From NCBI RefSeq assembly GCF_026262505.1, contig NC_067203.1, forward strand, positions 27,662,288-27,726,287: a stretch of 64,000 bases of DNA, read 5' to 3'. Position 1 is the stretch's first letter. Each line of letters starts with the position of its first letter. Below, piece after piece: positions 59,374-64,000 of the stretch. Source of the stretch: Trichomonas vaginalis G3. Lineage: Eukaryota; Parabasalia; Trichomonadida; Trichomonadidae. Below the pieces are notes generated by a model. That model made no database searches and was not told the DNA's origin. It saw only the letters and a program-made list of their open reading frames with translations. The position numbers and the translations under genes are program-made.

Positions 59374-59744
59374 GTTGTTCTTGAACTGACTTCTCTCCGT
59401 CAAATATTGACAGTACGCCAGTTTTGACATAAAATTGTATTATAAACTTACCTTTAGAAATATCTGTAAGTTTTGTTGTTATATTTTTTCTGCTTCAAGA
59501 ACTTCACCATTTCGGTTATACCAACTTTCTTTGCTTTATGAAAATATTTTGGTTCAGCAAAGACTGCTATTCATAACATTTACCATTGTTTGTATAAAGA
59601 ACTATTCTGTCAATGTATTTGTATTGTTGTGTGTGTAAACTTTGTTCTGCTTCAATTCGAAGAGATATCCGAATACGTCCATCTTTTTATTCTAAGTAAA
59701 ATGTCATTTCCGAAAATAGAAGCGTAAGTGTTTCAAAAGGTTTA
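59374..59744. other. Intergenic stretch in the Polinton
   Basis: About 370 bp, AT-rich. A 67-codon frame at 59435-59638 looks like chance. CTAAGTAAAATG occurs at about 59692-59703; a matching CTAAGTAAATG recurs directly at the start of the frame at 60280. Confidence 0.5.
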
Positions 59745-60231
59745 ATGGCGGTGGCAGATGTGAAGTTAAATTCACCAACTCAAACAAACAGTCAAAGTGT
59801 TGTTGTCAATGTCAAAGAAAGAGATGTTGAAGTGGGGAAACCATACGAAGACCAAGATGGTATAACAATAGTTCCTGTAAAAGAACCAACATATCCTGAA
59901 GTTAGCAGAGACTTAAGTTCTGTTGCAGATATTCGAAATGACTACCAACAACTGAAAGACAAACTTCAAACTCAGGAGAAGATTTGTCAAGCTTTAGGTA
60001 TAATGTTAAACTTGGTCGAACACAACCGTAAAAGTGAACTCATATGTCATTGCACCTCATGAAGTTTTGAAAGAACTATTGAAACTTTTGACAGAGGCAG
60101 ACGATATAAACATCAAAGAAATAGAACCCGACGTTAGTTGCTGTGGTGTTTCATATAATGTCATTGACAAGATATACGTTATGAAAGGAGGTGAAACGTT
60201 GAACTTAAAAATAGTTTCCCAGACGTTATAA
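59745..60231 (+). pseudogene. Polinton small-protein region, unidentified
   Basis: Two short overlapping frames (59745-60062 and 60034-60231). The first begins MAVADVKLNSPTQ and has a helical C-terminal half. No family recognised. They may be two small genes or parts of one broken gene. Confidence 0.4.
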
Positions 60232-60279
60232 AAATATTTGACGACCACAACATTTCATTAAAATTTATTTGCTAAGTAA

Positions 60280-61074
60280 ATGGCAGAAGACACAATGGTT
60301 TATACTATTACGACTAAAAACCCTGAGTCATATAATTCTATAACAACAAACTTACAAAGTCCTCAAGGACGATATTGTAAACTAACTTTAAACACAATGA
60401 CGACTAAAGCCTGTTTTGCTCTTTTGACACCAGAAGATTTTATTGTTGTGAATGGTAAAAAAATACTCCTTTGAAGATACTTACTCAGATATACCACAAA
60501 GGTTTTGTTGACTTATTTAATACTTTAAGGACGAGTGTAACATGTGCTGCAACTAGAGCAGGTTTCATTATGTTTGGATGTCCGACTGAGTTTACTATAA
60601 ACAATATGAGCTATAATACAAAACTTATATCTGGTTTTTACTACCAACAGTTTCCTATAAGGAAAAGGTGTCATACAAGGAATGTCTGTTCCATTGACTT
60701 TAAGCACACCTATTTTATATATTGTTTCAAACTTAGGTTCAAAGTGCTATTCGAATGTCGACAGAAACTACTATGACCAAAAGATACTTATGCGTATAAA
60801 CAACACTTTCTCTGCTGGTTTGCCTATTGTTCATTCGAATGCAGAGTTTTCAACCTTAGTGAACTCAAACACTTTGGCAAGTATAAACTTAACCTTAGTT
60901 GACGCAAACTTTGTTCCTGTAAAACTTTTATGTCCTATGTATTTGTCAATGACGGCAGAAAGTTTCGAATTGGAAGATGCAACTGGTGAAAGTATTGTAT
61001 TACAAGAACAACTTCAACAACAAATAGCTCAAGAACAACAAATGCAACAAATGCAACAAATAGCTCAAGAATAA
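60280..61074 (+). pseudogene. Polinton candidate penton-type minor capsid protein, broken
   Basis: About 800 bp. The last open part (60682-61074) has the pattern seen in Polinton minor capsid proteins, including FSAGLPIVHSNAEFSTLV and a segment LVDANFVPVKLLCPMYLSM, followed by a Gln-rich tail. Position between the capsid candidate and the helicase. Broken. Confidence 0.5.
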
Positions 61075-61103
61075 AAAAAATATTTTTTTTATTTTTATAA
61101 AAA
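61075..61103. promoter_or_regulatory. A/T block before the helicase gene
   Basis: AAAAAAAATATTTTTTTTA, a near-palindromic A-run/T-run block directly before the ATG at 61104. A very similar block lies at about 62340-62356 before the next gene. Possibly a shared promoter of the element. Confidence 0.4.
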
Positions 61104-62291
61104 TGTACAGAATAGATGTTTCAGATTTTTATGACTTCCAAACATTCAGAAATATGTGTCCATTTCGAGACTATAACAAAGCAGTCGAGAATTTGAAACG
61201 TTTAGTCATTTATGTCGACTCTGCCCCAGAATGTTATGTTATGAAAGATGGATGTTGTCTTTAACAACCAAGAGCAACAATAGTTTCAGAACAAGAATGT
61301 AAACAGAAACTTAAGAAAATAAAAGTCGTACAAGTTGGCATGAAGATGTTAGATGCTTGGGATATCTTATTGTCAAAGTTAGAAGATTTTTCAGTTCGTG
61401 GTATAAAGTTTTATACACCTTCTCCAAACTTCTATTCTATCTTCACTGGATATAAATACGAACAAGTAGAATGGAAAGAAAATGTTATAGAAGCTTGGTT
61501 AGACCATGTCAAAGAAATTATATGCAATGGAAACGAAAGAGTCTATGAGTATATCTTATGTTGGTTTGCAAACATCTTACAACATCCAAGTGCTAAAAAT
61601 GAAACTGCTCTCATTATAATTGGAAAACAAGGAACAGGTAAGAAATACTTTCTTTACAGATATTTTTGTGCAAACTGTTAGAAGGTTATTCGAACCCTAA
61701 TATGACAAACTTAGAAAACATCTGCGGTAAATTTAACTCTTCAATAGAGAATATGAAACTTATAGTTTGCAATGAACTTCAAAGTATAGATACAACAAAA
61801 GTTTTGAACTCAGATCTTTGAAGAGTCTTATAACAGACAAAGTTGGAGTTGTTGAAAGAAAATATAAAGACCAAAGAGGTTTGTGAAAATGTTGCAAATT
61901 TCATTATGGTTCAAACAATGCTGTTCCGATGAAGTTAGAAAGTTCTGACAGAAGATATGTAGTTGTCAGAACGTCAGATTCTCATATGCAAGATACAGAA
62001 TATTTTGACGACTTAGCAGAAACTTTGACATCTGACTTTTACAACCACTTGTTCTCATATTTTATGACATTAGATATTTCAAAGTTCAATCCAAGACAAA
62101 TTCCACATACCGAAGAGAGACAAACATTGTTAGAAAGCAAACAAGAGTATAATGAACTGTTCATAGATGAAACTGACTTTGAGTGTTTAGATGAAAGGTC
62201 ATTGTACGATTCGTATAAACAATATTGTCAAGAGTATGGTTATATGACAGCTCTAAACGAACATTCTTGGCAAATGTCAAAAGTCTTTTAG
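61104..62291 (+). pseudogene. Polinton superfamily-3 (D5-like) helicase, broken
   Basis: About 1.2 kb. A Walker A motif in ALIIIGKQGTGKK is preceded by the helical region typical of virus-type SF3 helicases (SIFTGYKYEQVEW). It is followed by segments matching the rest of the helicase core and an arginine-containing tail with PRQIPHTEER. SF3 helicases unwind DNA in replication of viruses and related elements. Broken a few times. Confidence 0.65.
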
Positions 62292-62370
62292 ATGTTCAGA
62301 ATGGTGTATATACAAAGAAAAATTTTTCTGAGTAAATTTTAAAAAAAATATTTTTTTATCCGATAGAAAA

Positions 62371-62723
62371 GATGACAAAATTCATCTCAGTAAACAAGTA
62401 CATGTCAGGACTTAAAGAAGAACTAGACCCATTCACATATTTGAATGTTTACTTCTACCATTTTGAAAGTCTTCATTCAGCAAAAGTTTGGAACATCAAC
62501 AGTTAAGTTTGCTATTGTGACTAAAAATGGTGCGAAATTTGAAGACTTAGACATAGAAGGTTTGTTAGCAGTCAAAGAAAGTTTTGACAGAAGGTTCTCA
62601 AAACTCGAAGAAGGCAAAGCATACAAACTTGTTATACCTTATGAACCAAAGAAAGCAGACGACTATGAATATTATGAGTCTAAGATAGTTGAAGTTCAAG
62701 GTAAATTGGTAAAAAGATTTTAG
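62371..62723 (+). pseudogene. Polinton small protein, unidentified
   Basis: A short gene after the helicase. Its larger open part is rich in Lys, Glu and Asp, with VIPYEPKKADDYEYY near the C-terminus. No family recognised. Broken at least once. Confidence 0.4.
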
Positions 62724-62804
62724 AGTCTAAGCCAGTGTTTGCTCCTAAAGAGGAAGAGAACATTGACATTGACCCAGAAATGTTCTAAAAATAAAATTTT
62801 ATTT

Positions 62805-63253
62805 ACATGTCATATCTCCCCTTCTCTGGAACTGGTTCAGGTTCTTTCTTCTCTTCTTCTACTTTCTTTTCTTTCTTTTCTCTCTTCTTCTTTCTGGTGG
62901 AGTTATGTCAAACTTCTCAGAACCATATTTTTGTAAAAGTTCTTTGTCCTTTAATAGCTCTTCTATTCTGTTTTCTATTTCATCTTCAAGAACAGTGCAT
63001 GTGTCTTCTTTGCATTCTAAGAAGTTTTGTTGGACTTCATCTCTCCAAGAGCGTCATCTCTGTCAACAAGTCTGTCATTGACAAATTTTAAGACTTCTCT
63101 GCTTAATGTTTTATGGTTCTTGTCATATTCCCAGAAACAGAACTTTAGAACAAATTCACCTTTCTTGTTTACACTATGTAAGATTTTATGGTCGACAGAT
63201 GTTTTGCTGTCGAAAAGTTTGTCTCGAATATAGATGGCGAAATCGCTAGACAT
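62805..63253 (-). pseudogene. Polinton minus-strand small gene, unidentified
   Basis: The only minus-strand gene of the element in the window. The N-terminal part (63017-63253) begins MSSDFAIYIRDKLFD; the rest is Lys/Glu-rich. It ends tail to tail against the preceding small gene and starts back to back with the ATPase gene, 35 bases away. Function unknown. Broken. Confidence 0.45.
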
Positions 63254-63288
63254 TTTCTAAAAGATAAAAATTTAATTTTTCTAAAAAT

Positions 63289-64000
63289 ATGTTAGAAAAA
63301 AAGTTTGCTGACATTGACAAAAAATTTGAGAATGTTTTAAATAAGAACAAGAGGAAGTTAGAAAATGCTCAGATAAAGCCTATACATGACAAGTTCTTAT
63401 TTGCTCAGAATGGTATAACAGGTCTAATTGCACCACCTGGGTCGGGTAAGACTTTCACTTATCTTAAAATGGCTGCACAACACAAGAACTAGATGAGAAG
63501 AACCCATTCTATGAGTTAGTTGTTATTTGTTCGACTTCTGGTCAATTTGACCAAACCGTCAATTCGTTCAAAGATATTATAAAGAAGTCTAAGTTAGTAT
63601 GTATAAGGATACTGAGTTGTTAGATTGGATAAAGAAGTACCAAAGAAGGGTTTTGAAGTACAATGCTATAAATGAGTATATAAATTCTAAGTTTAAAGAC
63701 CCAAATGAGGAAATGCAGAAATATTAGAGAAAACACTTCAGAAAAAACAGAAAGAGATAGAATACATTTCGAAGAAATTGCAATCTTACGATTGGAAGAC
63801 TTACCCTCATAGATGTCTTCTTATCTTAGATGACTTTGCTTCTCATCTTTGTTAAAGAAAAGAGAACAAGATATGTGTCGAATTCTCAAAAGCTCAGACA
63901 CTTTAACATCTCTGTTGTCATTTGTGTACAGACAGCAAAGAGTTTAAGTAAGGATGTAAAGAGAATACTTACTGACATTGTACTTTTCCCCGGATTGTCC
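63289..64000 (+). pseudogene. Polinton A32-type genome-packaging ATPase, broken and cut by window end
   Basis: A P-loop in GLIAPPGSGKTFTYLKM, followed by sequence corresponding to a LLILDD Walker B region and to the segment before ILTDIVLFPG that is typical of FtsK/HerA-superfamily packaging ATPases of the A32 group. Such ATPases pump DNA into capsids. This is one of the hallmark genes of Polintons and supports the classification of the element. Broken a few times; its end is outside the window. Confidence 0.7.

Larger units (their letters stand above)
55007..64000 (+). mobile_element. Polinton/Maverick element, broken, running off the right edge
   Basis: At least 9 kb of a Polinton (Maverick) element. 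Its left end is defined by the inverted repeat shared with 52428-53083. Recognisable parts from left to right are a basic coiled-coil protein, a candidate double-jelly-roll major capsid protein, small proteins, a candidate penton-type minor capsid protein, a superfamily-3 helicase, a minus-strand small gene and an A32-type packaging ATPase. Polymerase B, integrase and protease, usual in the family, were not found in this part and could lie outside the window. It is broken many times, well over ten, but the protein segments are still clear, which points to a young copy or to partly erroneous sequence. Confidence 0.85.

Noticed and set aside
59435-59638. 67-codon frame in the Polinton between the capsid candidate and the next gene
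   Set aside because: Phe/Leu/Tyr/Cys-rich composition as from translated T-rich spacer, and no similarity to element proteins.

Overview
The window suggests a trichomonad (parabasalid protist), most likely Trichomonas or a close relative. It is AT-rich and its genes show no introns. The transposase start has an initiator-like TCATTT a few bases upstream. The window also carries a MULE-type transposase, GT61 glycosyltransferases and a large Polinton/Maverick element, and Mavericks are known to be extremely abundant in Trichomonas vaginalis. The species call is inference.

Region 1 (1-44853) is a head-to-tail array of three near-identical units, with periods of 15,834 and 15,384 bp. The first unit is cut by the window start and the third by an assembly gap. 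Each unit holds, in order: a block of about 13 consecutive hairpins (~0.95 kb); direct 121-bp repeats; a minus-strand MULE-like transposase relic; a divergently placed plus-strand type-II membrane GT61 glycosyltransferase (A); about 7.7 kb of mostly non-coding DNA with small gene remnants; a minus-strand GT61-like gene (B); a 1.2-kb stretch that is a diverged copy of another stretch inside the same unit; and more 121-bp repeats. GT61-A is open in all three copies. GT61-B is open only in the middle copy. The 450-bp period difference is almost all 121-bp repeat number (three extra full units and one degenerate partial unit).

Region 2 (44854-44953) is a run of exactly 100 N. Region 3 (44954 to about 50480) is a 5.5-kb purine-only-like GA tract on the plus strand, broken by short islands of ordinary sequence. 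Its long Ser/Leu or Arg/Glu/Lys reading frames are compositional artefacts. Region 4 (50480-52305) is AT-rich with no gene I can support, followed by a short second GA tract.

Region 5 (about 52428-64000) is Polinton/Maverick DNA. Two copies of one element end face each other head to head (52428-53083 and from 55007), with 1.9 kb between them that holds a 188-aa reading frame and GC-rich hairpin repeats. Rightward from 55007 the element carries a basic/coiled-coil protein, a candidate major capsid protein, small proteins, a candidate penton-type minor capsid protein, a superfamily-3 helicase, a minus-strand small gene and an A32-type packaging ATPase that runs off the window. It is broken many times (well over ten), and some breaks may be sequence error.

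The most unusual object is the hairpin block. Perfect or near-perfect 14-29-bp stems follow one another with as little as 1 base between them. The block is bracketed by 121-bp direct repeats and duplicated with every macro-repeat unit. It fits no standard feature type that I know.
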